NCBI GenBank assembly: GCA_039923455.1
Contig: JBDTCS010000146.1
Span: 1-25,658, forward strand
Length of the DNA: 25,658 nt
From: JBDTCS01 sp039923455
GTDB lineage: Bacteria; Bacteroidota; Ignavibacteria; Palsa-1295
Direction: 5' to 3'
The position numbers and the translations under genes were made by a program. The notes beneath the pieces are model-generated. The model saw only the letters and a list, made by a program, of their open reading frames with translations, had not been told where the DNA came from and searched no databases. Positions 8,382-16,757 of this stretch are shown here, piece by piece. Within the stretch, counting starts at the first letter, position 1. Each line of letters begins with the position of its first letter.

Positions 8382-8665
8382 AGCCGATTTTAGAATGCGA
8401 AGAGACACGAATAATAAACCCTTGTCTTTGCAATTGGTTACAAGCTGAGAGCCCTCTAAGTAGTTTTTAGGTATGCAAAAATTGGTACCTGCTCAATTTG
8501 TGAGTTTGTTGACGCGAATGTTCCAGAGACTAAGTGACTCCGAACCACCAATTGGTTGCAAGCGGCTTTTATTCTTCGGGATCATAATTCTTGGCGCATC
8601 GGGAGCGACCGCCCATAATATCGTAAATTTGCCCTTAAGCCGAAATAAAAATGGGCTTTCAGTAA
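8382..8665. other. Divergent intergenic region
   Basis: There is no credible gene between the OmpA gene's repeat array and the TPR-like gene. Weak ORFs here lack family signatures. The right end carries a -7-like TAAATTTG at 8624-8631 for the plus-strand genes. Confidence 0.5.
8624..8631 (+). promoter_or_regulatory. Bacteroidota-type -7 element (TAAATTTG)
   Basis: An exact TAnnTTTG match lies 34 nt before the ATG at 8666. It probably drives the four-gene run 8666-11572. A TTGG lies further upstream than the ideal -33 spacing. Confidence 0.45.
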
Positions 8666-9421
8666 ATGGAACAGCAAGACTTTCGACTTGTCGAGGTGGT
8701 TCGGGACGCACGGATGCTCACGGAGAGCGGCGATGCGCAGACTGCGCTCGCCTTGCTCGAACATTTTGCTTCGCTGGAAGTGGAGCAGTATCCGGGTTAC
8801 TTTATTGCTCTCGGAGAGTGCCAGCTGGCACTCGGCAAGCTATTGGAGGCAAGACGGGCGCTCAAGTTGGCCTTAGCTCTGGTACCAAATTCGCCACGTG
8901 CGGCGATCCTTATGGAGCTCTGCACTCCCGAAGATTCAGATAACACGCAGACTTACAGACTGGTAGCCCCGACAAATGCGAAGCATTCCGAGCTCACGCT
9001 TGCACCATTCTTTGCAGAGGCACAGGAAGAAACTGTCGAGCATCCGGCGTCGCAAGAGCCCAAGCTAACGGAAATTTTAAGGGCGTCGATCAAAACGCCC
9101 GCGACTCCAAAAGCGACAAGTTTCGATCTGGAGCGAGTCGCAACACTTCTGGCGCGGGATCGCCCGTTGGTGCAGCCAACACCTGAAGTAGATCCGGCGC
9201 AGCATTCCGTTTCGGATAGCGATGCAAAACATGCGACACATTTTGTGAGCGAGACGCTCGCAGAGATACTTGTGCGACAAGGCAAACTTGCGGATGCTCG
9301 CACGACCTATCTCGAACTTGCAGTTCGACATCCCGAGCGTGCACCGTTTTTTGAATCGAAGGCAAGGGCGCTCGAACATGAGATCGTCCATAACCAAACA
9401 AACCGCTCAGAAAATACTTGA
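8666..9421 (+). CDS. TPR-like protein of unknown function
   Basis: The product has 251 residues and no signal peptide. Residues about 1-75 resemble two helix-turn-helix TPR units (ARMLTESGDAQTALALLEHF; GECQLALGKLLEARRALKLA). Residues about 195-240 form another (ETLAEILVRQGKLADARTTY, then LAVRHPERAPFF). The middle is low-complexity and rich in Pro, Glu, Thr and Ala. TPR folds mediate protein-protein contacts, and this N-plus-C-terminal arrangement around a disordered linker is seen in small FCB-group proteins. The partner is unknown. Its TGA stop shares one base with the ATG of the next gene, so the two are probably translationally coupled. Confidence 0.75.
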   Translation: MEQQDFRLVEVVRDARMLTESGDAQTALALLEHFASLEVEQYPGYFIALGECQLALGKLLEARRALKLALALVPNSPRAAILMELCTPEDSDNTQTYRLVAPTNAKHSELTLAPFFAEAQEETVEHPASQEPKLTEILRASIKTPATPKATSFDLERVATLLARDRPLVQPTPEVDPAQHSVSDSDAKHATHFVSETLAEILVRQGKLADARTTYLELAVRHPERAPFFESKARALEHEIVHNQTNRSENT

Positions 9422-10257
9422 TGAACTTGTCGAGTTTTCTATCTAACCCTCGAACTACCCTTCGAGCAGCCCTTCGTAATCGAAGCGTCCGATTCATTCT
9501 TTTGCTTTTTTGTTTTTCAGCAGTGGTAGTTGGTTGCGGCTCGATCCCAAAGACTTCGGTGCCGATCATGAACGAGCATCCATCGCTGAACAGAGTCGAT
9601 GACTCGCTGTTTCGGTCTGCGCTTCAAGCCTATGTGGAGCCGAGCGGGAAGGTAAACTTGAATGGGCTACGATCCGACACCGCACTCACGGCGTATCTGC
9701 GCGAACTCGCTATTATGCGCGTCGATGTTTTCACATCCCGACAAGCCGAATTAGCATTCTGGATAAATGCGCACAATGCGTATGCACTGGATATGCTTCG
9801 TTCCAACGGGCCCGTTCGAAACGTAAGCACGATCTCTGGATTTCGGACGAGCTCTGTTGTGAATGTCGGCGGCCGCATGTATTCGTTGCAGGAGATCGAG
9901 CATACGATCATCACGAATCAATTTCGTGAGCCTCGCGCTTTTTTCGCGCTCTATCTTGGTGGAAAGTCGATGCCCAGGCTTTCGATGGAGCCGTACGTCG
10001 AGGCAACGCTAAGCGAGCAGCTTGATCGCGCAACACGAGGCTATCTCCAGGATAGCGCAAACTGTTTTTTGAATCGTAGAGCCGGTACGCTATTCCTGCC
10101 GAGCTACATGAGCGAATTGACCGATCAACTCGAGAAAGCCTCCGGCACGACCCAACTGTTTGTGAAGGCATTTGCTGCTCCGTCGGTTGCGGAGTATCTC
10201 GAAAAGTATACGAATGTCGAGATCGTCTATCTTAAATACGATTGGAATTTGCGATAA
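9421..10257 (+). CDS. DUF547-domain lipoprotein
   Basis: The likely start is the ATG at 9421, overlapping the preceding stop by one base; a TTG three bases earlier is less likely. The lipobox VVGC puts the lipidated cysteine at residue 39 of 278, after a positively charged N-terminus and a hydrophobic stretch. The DUF547 hallmark ELAFWINAHNAYALDM lies in the first half, followed by the VGGRMYSLQEIEHTII segment. The region that in most DUF547 proteins has a conserved Cys (RIHFALxC...SCPPL type) reads RAFFALYLGGKSMPRL here, so those cysteines are absent. DUF547 has no established biochemical role that I know of. The protein is probably anchored in a membrane facing the periplasm. Confidence 0.85.
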   Translation: MNLSSFLSNPRTTLRAALRNRSVRFILLLFCFSAVVVGCGSIPKTSVPIMNEHPSLNRVDDSLFRSALQAYVEPSGKVNLNGLRSDTALTAYLRELAIMRVDVFTSRQAELAFWINAHNAYALDMLRSNGPVRNVSTISGFRTSSVVNVGGRMYSLQEIEHTIITNQFREPRAFFALYLGGKSMPRLSMEPYVEATLSEQLDRATRGYLQDSANCFLNRRAGTLFLPSYMSELTDQLEKASGTTQLFVKAFAAPSVAEYLEKYTNVEIVYLKYDWNLR

Positions 10258-10308
10258 AGCGACTCATCAGAACTCACACAATTAATTGTTTCTTGATCTA
10301 CGCGTGTA

Positions 10309-10788
10309 ATGACTATTTCGGCGAGCGAACTAATAGAACAATTAGAAAAAACGGCACAACTCTTTGCGGCGACCGCCAAAAGCTATCCACGCGAGCTTGT
10401 GACCGCGAAGCCTACGGAGATCGCCTTCAGCGCAACCGAGATCGTATATCACATGTGTGACGTCGAGCGACTTTGGCAGACGCGTTTTGCGAAATTACTC
10501 GACGGCTCATCGAAGATCTTTTCGGCAATGAATCCCGACCAAGCCGCCAAGGATGGACGCTATAACGAGCAACCCTATTCAGCAGGGATCAATACTTATC
10601 TCAGTGCTCGAGGTGTGACAATTACGCTCATTCGTACGTTAACTGAGGCACAGCTCACACTAACGGGCGAGCATTCGCGTTATGGGCCGCTGACGATTTT
10701 GCAAGTGCTGGAAATCATGACAAATCATGATAAAACGCATGCAAAACAGCTTGAGCGCACACTTAGTGAAGTGCGAGCCGAGAGCTAA
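10309..10788 (+). CDS. DinB-like four-helix-bundle protein
   Basis: This 159-aa protein has DinB/DUF664-type features: a helix with VYHMCDVERLWQ (H48) and a C-terminal MTNHDKTHAKQL segment (H140, H144), giving the usual His triad that binds a divalent metal. The family includes thiol-dependent transferases and damage-inducible proteins in Gram-positive bacteria, so the exact reaction cannot be assigned. There is no signal peptide. It lies 51 nt after the DUF547 gene on the same strand, probably in the same transcript. Confidence 0.82.
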   Translation: MTISASELIEQLEKTAQLFAATAKSYPRELVTAKPTEIAFSATEIVYHMCDVERLWQTRFAKLLDGSSKIFSAMNPDQAAKDGRYNEQPYSAGINTYLSARGVTITLIRTLTEAQLTLTGEHSRYGPLTILQVLEIMTNHDKTHAKQLERTLSEVRAES

Positions 10789-10834
10789 CTCTCTTTAGAA
10801 AAGTACTCATAAGAATAGTAAAAAGATTATAATA

Positions 10835-11572
10835 TTGTATCCCCTAATTATTGCACTCATAATTGGATTCATAACCGGTTGGCTCGTCTCGATGCCGATC
10901 GGCCCCGTGAACGCATCGGCGATAACGCGCACACTCCATCATGGCGCAAAGCAAGGCATCGCAACGGGACTCGGTGCCGCACTCATGGATTTTATCTACT
11001 GCGGTGGTGCTGCGCAGATCCATCAGTTCTTGCAATCTTCTCCGATTATTAATCTTATCTTTCAGTGCATTGGTTTTTTTGTACTCATCTTCGTTGGCAT
11101 CAAAACACTTAGATCGAAAGCGCTATCTTCACAAGCGCTTACTCCAAAGTTGGATGAACAAAAGGAATCAGCCGCAGAGCAACGCGTTGAGAAAATGCAC
11201 GTTCACTCCACAGGTTATGTGCAGGCATTTCTGATCGGAGTTGTGCTGTATGCTTCAAATGTTGCGGCGATTCCGGAATGGATCTTCATTAGTGCGCTTT
11301 GGCGTGGGTATCATTTACTTGCCGATGGTGTCGTAGTAAATTTAACATTCGCACTCGGTGCCGGACTCGGTACGGCAGGTTGGTTTATTTTTCTAGTGAA
11401 GTTTATCGCGAAGCGTCAGCGGGGATTCAAGCCGACTACGCTATCACGCATTAATCTGGGTGCAGGCGTAGCACTACTCATCTTCAGTGCATATTTTGGT
11501 TATGAGATTATCTTTGGCACCAACTGGCATGCAGTCAGCGGAAGTTTTCAAGCGAATACGGGGCAGCAGTGA
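10835..11572 (+). CDS. LysE/RhtB-type amino-acid exporter
   Basis: This is a 245-aa inner-membrane protein with about six hydrophobic helices. The first helix ends in the SMPIGPVNASAITRTL signature typical of LysE-family exporters. A charged cytoplasmic loop (about residues 90-125) separates the N- and C-terminal hydrophobic halves, as in the family. The substrate is not predictable. The start is TTG: the frame is closed by a stop at 10796-10798 and no ATG or GTG lies between, while the next ATG (10892) would cut off the first helix. The gene is 46 nt after the DinB-like gene. Confidence 0.88.
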   Translation: MYPLIIALIIGFITGWLVSMPIGPVNASAITRTLHHGAKQGIATGLGAALMDFIYCGGAAQIHQFLQSSPIINLIFQCIGFFVLIFVGIKTLRSKALSSQALTPKLDEQKESAAEQRVEKMHVHSTGYVQAFLIGVVLYASNVAAIPEWIFISALWRGYHLLADGVVVNLTFALGAGLGTAGWFIFLVKFIAKRQRGFKPTTLSRINLGAGVALLIFSAYFGYEIIFGTNWHAVSGSFQANTGQQ

Positions 11573-11601
11573 GTTCGTGCTTCTTGCTCGCGTCTAGATC
11601 G

Positions 11602-12072
11602 TTACGACACCTCGATCATTGCAATTAGCTTTCGAACAAACCGCTGCATGTGTGGATCGAATATTGCGATCTCACGATCAAGAATCTCCTCAAACGCAAA
11701 CCACCTGATCTCGGAAAATTCATTTTTGTCGAATGCGAAGGAATCCGCGATTGACGCTTCGAGCACGTACCATAGCGTGACGTCAGTGTGGCCTGCTGTC
11801 AGGCCAACTGTTTGAGTGGTGGTTAAGAATAGAGGAGTGTGATTTGTGTATCGCGAAAATCTGGCAGGCACGCCGAGCTCTTCCAGCATCTCGCGTTTGA
11901 CGGTCTCGATCGGATCTTCGTTCAACTCGACATGCCCGCCCGTCGGCAACCACTTTTGCGCACTGCGATGGTTCACAAGTAGTATCGACCGCACAACCAA
12001 GTCCACCACCACGAAGTACGTGACCAAGTGCTTCGGCGGAGTGGCCGGCTTCGCAATGCGATAGATCGGCAC
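11602..12072 (-). CDS. Nudix hydrolase (start uncertain, probably N-terminally longer)
   Basis: The 23-residue Nudix box is complete and follows GX5EX7REUXEEXGU: it begins GHVELNE and ends REMLEELGV. The preceding KWLPTGGHVE is also typical. Such enzymes hydrolyse nucleoside diphosphates linked to another moiety; the substrate is unknown. The only standard start is the GTG at 12072. However, the same frame stays open upstream to 12219 and encodes residues that look like a normal Nudix N-terminus (SLEFSKHLLLDAIESID, then TEREHVRDTVQWIHSG). No ATG, GTG or TTG occurs there. The open frame begins with an ATA that overlaps the TAA stop of the upstream lipoprotein gene. Either a rare start codon is used or the start is damaged. 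Confidence 0.88.
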   Translation of the reverse strand: MPIYRIAKPATPPKHLVTYFVVVDLVVRSILLVNHRSAQKWLPTGGHVELNEDPIETVKREMLEELGVPARFSRYTNHTPLFLTTTQTVGLTAGHTDVTLWYVLEASIADSFAFDKNEFSEIRWFAFEEILDREIAIFDPHMQRFVRKLIAMIEVS

Positions 12073-12215
12073 GCCGGAATGTATCCACTGAACGGTATCG
12101 CGAACGTGCTCACGCTCGGTGTCATCACAAGTATCAATCGATTCGATGGCGTCGAGAAGAAGGTGCTTGCTAAATTCTAAACTAACAGAGATGCTATACG
12201 AAGGCAGAGACGTAC

Positions 12216-12908
12216 TTATTTAAGAACGTAGGAGACGAGTTCGGAATTATCTCCATTGACCCTCGTCCCATTCCAAGACAAACCCGGTTGTTGACTCTCC
12301 TTCACATAAAATCCTATTTCCGGTGCAAACCAGTAATTCTGAATCGGATCATGTGTGCCGTTCAGCCTATCTAATTCAGTATCAAAAGTCTGCGTATGAA
12401 AATCGTGATTGGAAAATGTTACCGTTGCATCCCCGGTGTATGTCCAGGAAGCTGTTTCTTGCTCTCGCAACCCACTCTCGATTGTCGAGTCAAAACTGAT
12501 AAAGGTACTCTTTCCTTTCCTCCCAAGAGGGATCGTAATCCATCCACTTCGAGTGCCGGGTTTGCCGGAATTATCCTCGTAGTATGAAATATCGCCATTT
12601 GTTTCGTAATTTAGGAAGATGTCAGAACCTCCCTTATTAGTATGAAAGCGATTTACATTTGTTCTCCCTTGATACGTGGATCCGGAGGCGATCACTATGT
12701 CGGTATCAGAAACCTCCGTGTTCGCAATGATCGCACCTGCTGTGTCGATGCGGTACGAATAGAAAATAAATGTGCTACCCGCCTTCGGGACTGTGAATGT
12801 AGACGTTGGAGGTCCAGAACTATTGCTACAGCCGACGCTCGAGACTAACAGGACGCCGAAAATGGCAAATGCGATCAAACGAGAAAAATTGGGTCGAATA
12901 TTTTGCAT
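12216..12908 (-). CDS. Hypothetical lipoprotein
   Basis: This is a 230-aa protein whose N-terminus is a lipoprotein signal ending in the lipobox SVGC, with Cys27. A Ser/Gly/Pro-rich spacer follows. The body is beta-rich, with many aromatic and polar residues (FIFYSYRIDTAG, SDIFLNYETNGD, ENSGKPGTRSGWITIP, NYWFAPEIGFYVKES). It recalls small secreted FCB-group lipoproteins, but I do not recognise a named family. The stop lies immediately before the open Nudix frame, so the two are probably cotranscribed. A -7-like element lies about 44 nt upstream of the start. Confidence 0.75.
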   Translation of the reverse strand: MQNIRPNFSRLIAFAIFGVLLVSSVGCSNSSGPPTSTFTVPKAGSTFIFYSYRIDTAGAIIANTEVSDTDIVIASGSTYQGRTNVNRFHTNKGGSDIFLNYETNGDISYYEDNSGKPGTRSGWITIPLGRKGKSTFISFDSTIESGLREQETASWTYTGDATVTFSNHDFHTQTFDTELDRLNGTHDPIQNYWFAPEIGFYVKESQQPGLSWNGTRVNGDNSELVSYVLK

Positions 12909-12951
12909 ACACTTCTGTCTAAGGTTGTTGATGGGCTCCTTACAGAGCTTT

Positions 12952-12959
12952 CAAATATA
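12952..12959 (-). promoter_or_regulatory. Bacteroidota-type -7 element (TATATTTG)
   Basis: Read on the minus strand this is an exact TAnnTTTG match, 44 nt upstream of the lipoprotein ATG at 12908. It has the same sequence as the element before the OmpA gene at 1639. No clear -33 TTG is present. Confidence 0.45.
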
Positions 12960-13382
12960 AGCCATTTATTCATCCCGTGGTGGACATTAGTTATTACCCA
13001 TCTTTACCCACTCTGACTTCATGCGGATCCTACGTTTGTTTGGAATAGCAACACATCAAAATTTCTGTGTTCCGATTTGAAGCACGCCTTTTCTGTGCGC
13101 TTTGTATTTCTTAGGTATCCTGGCCCAAATTCGGCGATTGTGCTTTCCTCTGGCAATCGGCACCATATTTGTCTTAGGCTCGGTCGGCTACATGCGGTAG
13201 CCTGGTCTATTTGTGGCTTACTTGGGCCGTGCGGGTCTCAAGAATTAAGTCGTTTTTTTTTGAAGCGTGGATTCTCTGGCTGGTACCTTTACCGGTTAGA
13301 GATTCCAAAACAGGTTAACTCCGACGACAGAAATATGTGCTATTCCTTATCTCAAAAAGATATAAGGAGTAGGCGGTGCATT
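12960..13382. other. Divergent intergenic region upstream of the third OmpA gene
   Basis: The OmpA frame is open for 102 codons upstream of the chosen ATG, beginning at a TTG. The translation is unlike a conserved protein and lies before a good signal peptide, so I treat it as non-coding leader. No promoter match convinced me. Confidence 0.45.
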
Positions 13383-15002
13383 ATGCGACCGTCGCTCTTT
13401 GCTTTGTTTTTTGTTTGTGCCGGTGCTTGGATGCTTATGCATCCGGGTGGGGCTCGTGCACAGTCTTCTGTTGATGGTCCGTCCTCGACCGGCGAGCCGA
13501 TTCGTCCGAGCCAGTTGACGCAAAGCTCGCTCATGCCAAACATTGGTGGCGGTGGTTCTACGATCCATCCTTCGACGAGCTATACGAATTATCCTCCGAC
13601 ATCTCGCAAGCTAGATATAGATAGCGCTCGCTGGGTTCAGCACAAGATTGCTGTAAGCTCACAGCATTATATCGGTGTGGAGTTCGGAATGACGCAATCC
13701 TATATGCTTGGCGCACATAATTTTTATTTTCCGGGCAAGTGGGCAGGACCGGGCGTTGGCGTTGGATCTGCACCGGCTTCACTTCCATTCTCCTCGCTTG
13801 GTAATGGACAAGGAATGGAGTTCGGTGGCACTATCGATTTTTCGCTTTCCGATATTATCGGATTGCAAGGCAAGCTCCGTTATTTTGATAACGTGCTGAG
13901 TCATGAAGAGCGGACGTCCGGTAATTACACGACGGCTGCGGGTGATGTGATCCCGGGTGAACTGGTGACGAGCTATTCCACCAGCCGTACGTTCATCGGT
14001 GCAGATGCATTCATGCGCTATCAGATTGTGCCTCAAAAATATTACGCCATCGGTGGCGTGGGTATTTCGATTCCGGTTGCGGAGTCGTTTCAAGGTGAGC
14101 GACATCTTGAGTCGAGTGGCAAAAGCCTATTGCTTGCCGATAGCACGTTGCATGGTTTGCAAGATGTGAATGCAAATCAAATCTCGAGCGACAATTACTA
14201 TCGCACATTTCGCGCGGATCTCCGATTTGGTTTTGGCACCTTCCTTCCTGTGACAGAAGATCTTGTCGTCACGCCGGAATTAGTATTCAGTGTTCCACTC
14301 ACAACAGTGTTTAGCAAACAAACAGAGGCCGCCTATCAAGCCGCCGGAGTCTCGACTCCTCGTTTGTGGCAAGTGACCGCGTCGTTCACATTCAAATTTC
14401 CGAACGGTGGATTTTCGCTCTATGAGATCGAGCGCGATCGTTTGCGCCGATATCGTGAAGCGTTGTTGCGCGAGAAAGTGAAGCATCCGATGCCTCCACT
14501 CAAGCAGTTGAACCTCGCGGTGAGGGATTCGCGAGTAAAGGCAGACACCCTTATCGCAGCCTATGATACGCTCGGTGAGATGCCCGATTATGAGGTAGAT
14601 AATCAAGGACGGTTGATTCGTTGGGGTGATCTTGGTACGGCGGTAGGTAAGCGCAGACTCACGGTTAATTTTGAATTTGGTAAGTCCGAGTTGCCAAGTT
14701 CGAGTATCGCCGATCTTGATCGTTTGGCAAAAGTGATGACGAAGCATCCGATGTTGCAATCGCAAATCGCAGCATACACCGACGCTCGTGGACCACTCTA
14801 TAAAAACATGGAGCTTTCACAACAGCGCGCACTCGCAGTTCGGGCGTATCTGGCAAGTAAAGGGCTTAGCCCCGAAAGATTACCCGCGAAGGGTTTCGGA
14901 CCAGCATTCCCGGTTGCGAGCAACGACACAGCCGAAGGCCGAGCACTTAACCGACGAGTGGAATTTGTGATCACGAGCATGAGTGCTTCGAACGACCAAT
15001 AG
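13383..15002 (+). CDS. OmpA-family outer-membrane protein (paralogue of the one at 1-1639)
   Basis: I chose the ATG at 13383 because it starts a clean signal peptide (MRPSLFALFFVCAGAWMLMH, then ARA before Q27). An AAGGAG lies 13 nt upstream. The 539-aa product has a flexible Ser/Gly/Pro region to about 75, a barrel-like domain about 90-340, a charged helical linker about 345-400, and an OmpA C-terminal domain about 425-532. That domain shows VNFEFGKSELPSSS, AAYTDARGPLYKNMELSQQR and NDTAEGRALNRRVEF. D467 and R482 occupy the positions that contact diaminopimelate in OmpA domains. Its role is an outer-membrane anchor to peptidoglycan. The barrel matches the protein at 1-1639 closely, but the linker does not. 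It ends before a strong terminator. Confidence 0.9.
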   Translation: MRPSLFALFFVCAGAWMLMHPGGARAQSSVDGPSSTGEPIRPSQLTQSSLMPNIGGGGSTIHPSTSYTNYPPTSRKLDIDSARWVQHKIAVSSQHYIGVEFGMTQSYMLGAHNFYFPGKWAGPGVGVGSAPASLPFSSLGNGQGMEFGGTIDFSLSDIIGLQGKLRYFDNVLSHEERTSGNYTTAAGDVIPGELVTSYSTSRTFIGADAFMRYQIVPQKYYAIGGVGISIPVAESFQGERHLESSGKSLLLADSTLHGLQDVNANQISSDNYYRTFRADLRFGFGTFLPVTEDLVVTPELVFSVPLTTVFSKQTEAAYQAAGVSTPRLWQVTASFTFKFPNGGFSLYEIERDRLRRYREALLREKVKHPMPPLKQLNLAVRDSRVKADTLIAAYDTLGEMPDYEVDNQGRLIRWGDLGTAVGKRRLTVNFEFGKSELPSSSIADLDRLAKVMTKHPMLQSQIAAYTDARGPLYKNMELSQQRALAVRAYLASKGLSPERLPAKGFGPAFPVASNDTAEGRALNRRVEFVITSMSASNDQ

Positions 15003-15082
15003 CACTGCAAAATAGAAACAAGTATTAATTCAGCGCACAGCGCAAAGGACGAGCGAAGCAGTTAGCGATAGCAGTTAAATCA

Positions 15083-15116
15083 GAAGGCGATTGTTTGTTA
15101 GCAAACAATCGCCTTC
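15083..15116. terminator. Strong bidirectional terminator
   Basis: A perfect 15-bp stem, GAAGGCGATTGTTTG / CAAACAATCGCCTTC, has a four-base loop TTAG. It is followed by TTAATT on the plus strand. It lies between the convergent OmpA (ends 15002) and TPR (ends 15153) genes and probably serves both. Confidence 0.75.
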
Positions 15117-15152
15117 TTAATTGATAAATATTTGGTGGACGGTAGCCGTCGA

Positions 15153-16757
15153 TCAGAGCGGCGGCTCTTCGTCTTCGGGTGTAGCTGGCGTTGCGCTTGC
15201 CTCCGCGGCTTCGGCATTTGCGATCGTCATACGTTCGCGAATGAGCAGATCGAGCTGTTGAAAGTCAGAATCTTTTCCGAGGTTCGGAAACTCTGCTTCG
15301 TACGGTTTGATTTTCGAAGCATCCAGCCTAAACGTGATCACGAGTTCGACCGCGCACTCCAAGAAACTTCCATCGATATAGAGAATGCGAGCGCGTCCGA
15401 AATGCGGATCTGCCCACGCAGGCTCAAGTGCGATCGCGGACTCGTAGGCGTTCATCGCATCTTCGTACTTCTTTTGTTCGAAGAGCGTCTCTGCATAATC
15501 GAACCACGCTTCGAAATCTTTCGGCGCAAGCTCGAGCACCATGCGATAGGCCATCACGGCTTCTTCGAGCATCGCAAGATTGTACAGCGCATCTGCCTTC
15601 GCATACCACAGCTCGGGATACTTGTTGTCGATCGCGAGTGCACGATCATAATCTTCCAGAGCCTTCTTATGTTGATCGAGCGCATCATACGAAGAGCCGC
15701 GACCGAAATAACTTTCGGCATGCTTCGGATCATACTTGATAGCCTGCGAGAAGCAACGGATCGCATCGCGCCAACGACGCAACTCTTCGTACGCATTCGC
15801 AAGATTGTGCCAAGCGCTTACATCTTCTGCATCATACTTCAAGCACTCCTTATACGATTGGATTGCTTCGTTCAGTTTGCCAAGATTTGCGTATGCATTG
15901 CCTCGATTATACCACGCTGCCGGAAATTCCTCTTTGATCGCGAGCGACATCTCGTAGCTCTCGATCGCTTTGTGGAACATTCCCATCCGATTAAAGATGA
16001 TCCCGTGATTGTACCACGCATTGTGGTTATAGGGATCGAGATCTAAGTGCGCTTCGTACGCGGCAAGCGCCTTATCGAGTTGGTCTTTGCTATCGTAACA
16101 AAATCCCAACTCGTACCAAGCGTCTTTTACAAGCTCTTTGTTATCGGTAAGATATTTGAAGATCGCAATCGCCTCATCAAAGCGCTCTGCTTTTTCGAAG
16201 CAAATGCCTTTGTTGAAAAGCGCTTCGTCATTTGTCGGATCGCTGGAAAGTGTGCGATCAAAAATTTCCAGCGCTTCACGCGTACGCCCGACGGCATCAA
16301 GCGCAATACCGAAATTAATCAGCAGTTCGTTGTCGGTCGGGTTGAGCGCAAGTGCTCGCTCATAGCTATGCAGTGCGAGCTCGAAATTATTGTGATGCGC
16401 TTCGAGCATTCCTTTGCGGTGCCAGCCGTCACCATTGAACGGGGCACGCTCCGTTAATAGGATTGCAAAATCGAGGGCTTCATCGAATTTCTCGTTCTCA
16501 ATGCAATAGTCTACCAGCTCTTCGAGAATTTCCGGATTGAGGAATTGTGGCTTTTCGTTTTCGGTGTGCGGTGCGGAGCCGGCGGCCATATCGCCATCAT
16601 GCGAAAGCTCACGGCGTTTTTCGTCGCGGTAACGTTTTAATTCTTCCTCAAAGTATTTCCTGCGCTTCTCCCTTTGCTCGTCACGAGCTTTGGGGTCGCT
16701 TGGTCCTTCATCCTCCCCTTCGAAACCGAAGGGCTCATACTCGTCAAAAAAATTCAT
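15153..16757 (-). CDS. Tetratricopeptide-repeat protein, about 12 tandem TPRs
   Basis: The ATG at 16757 (MNFFDEYEPFGFEG) is a better start than a TTG 36 nt upstream and gives 534 residues. After an acidic then basic, probably coiled or disordered stretch (about 1-70), eleven or twelve consecutive 34-residue TPR units run from about 76 to 480. They contain recurrent AWYNxGxxxxxxGxxxxAIxxYxxxLxxxP patterns, and there are few breaks. The tail is acidic and Ala/Glu/Pro-rich. There is no signal peptide. Long regular TPR solenoids act as protein-binding scaffolds; the partner is unknown. A similar conserved TPR protein is common in Bacteroidota. Regular codon use leaves long open frames on the opposite strand (15132-16457), which I do not consider genes. 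Confidence 0.92.
   Translation of the reverse strand: MNFFDEYEPFGFEGEDEGPSDPKARDEQREKRRKYFEEELKRYRDEKRRELSHDGDMAAGSAPHTENEKPQFLNPEILEELVDYCIENEKFDEALDFAILLTERAPFNGDGWHRKGMLEAHHNNFELALHSYERALALNPTDNELLINFGIALDAVGRTREALEIFDRTLSSDPTNDEALFNKGICFEKAERFDEAIAIFKYLTDNKELVKDAWYELGFCYDSKDQLDKALAAYEAHLDLDPYNHNAWYNHGIIFNRMGMFHKAIESYEMSLAIKEEFPAAWYNRGNAYANLGKLNEAIQSYKECLKYDAEDVSAWHNLANAYEELRRWRDAIRCFSQAIKYDPKHAESYFGRGSSYDALDQHKKALEDYDRALAIDNKYPELWYAKADALYNLAMLEEAVMAYRMVLELAPKDFEAWFDYAETLFEQKKYEDAMNAYESAIALEPAWADPHFGRARILYIDGSFLECAVELVITFRLDASKIKPYEAEFPNLGKDSDFQQLDLLIRERMTIANAEAAEASATPATPEDEEPPL

Noticed and set aside
10828..10833. TATAAT directly before the LysE-family TTG start
   Set aside because: Transcription from it would begin after the TTG and remove the first helix. 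The gene is better explained as part of the upstream run.
13077..13382. 102-codon in-frame extension of the third OmpA protein from a TTG
   Set aside because: A clean signal peptide begins at the ATG 13383 with an AAGGAG upstream. The extension looks like non-coding leader.
15132..16457. Two long consecutive plus-strand ORFs (304 and 136 codons) opposite the TPR gene
   Set aside because: They are in the same frame, opposite a gene with regular TPR repeats, and their translations look non-conserved with many Cys/Arg/Ile runs. The minus-strand TPR protein explains the sequence.
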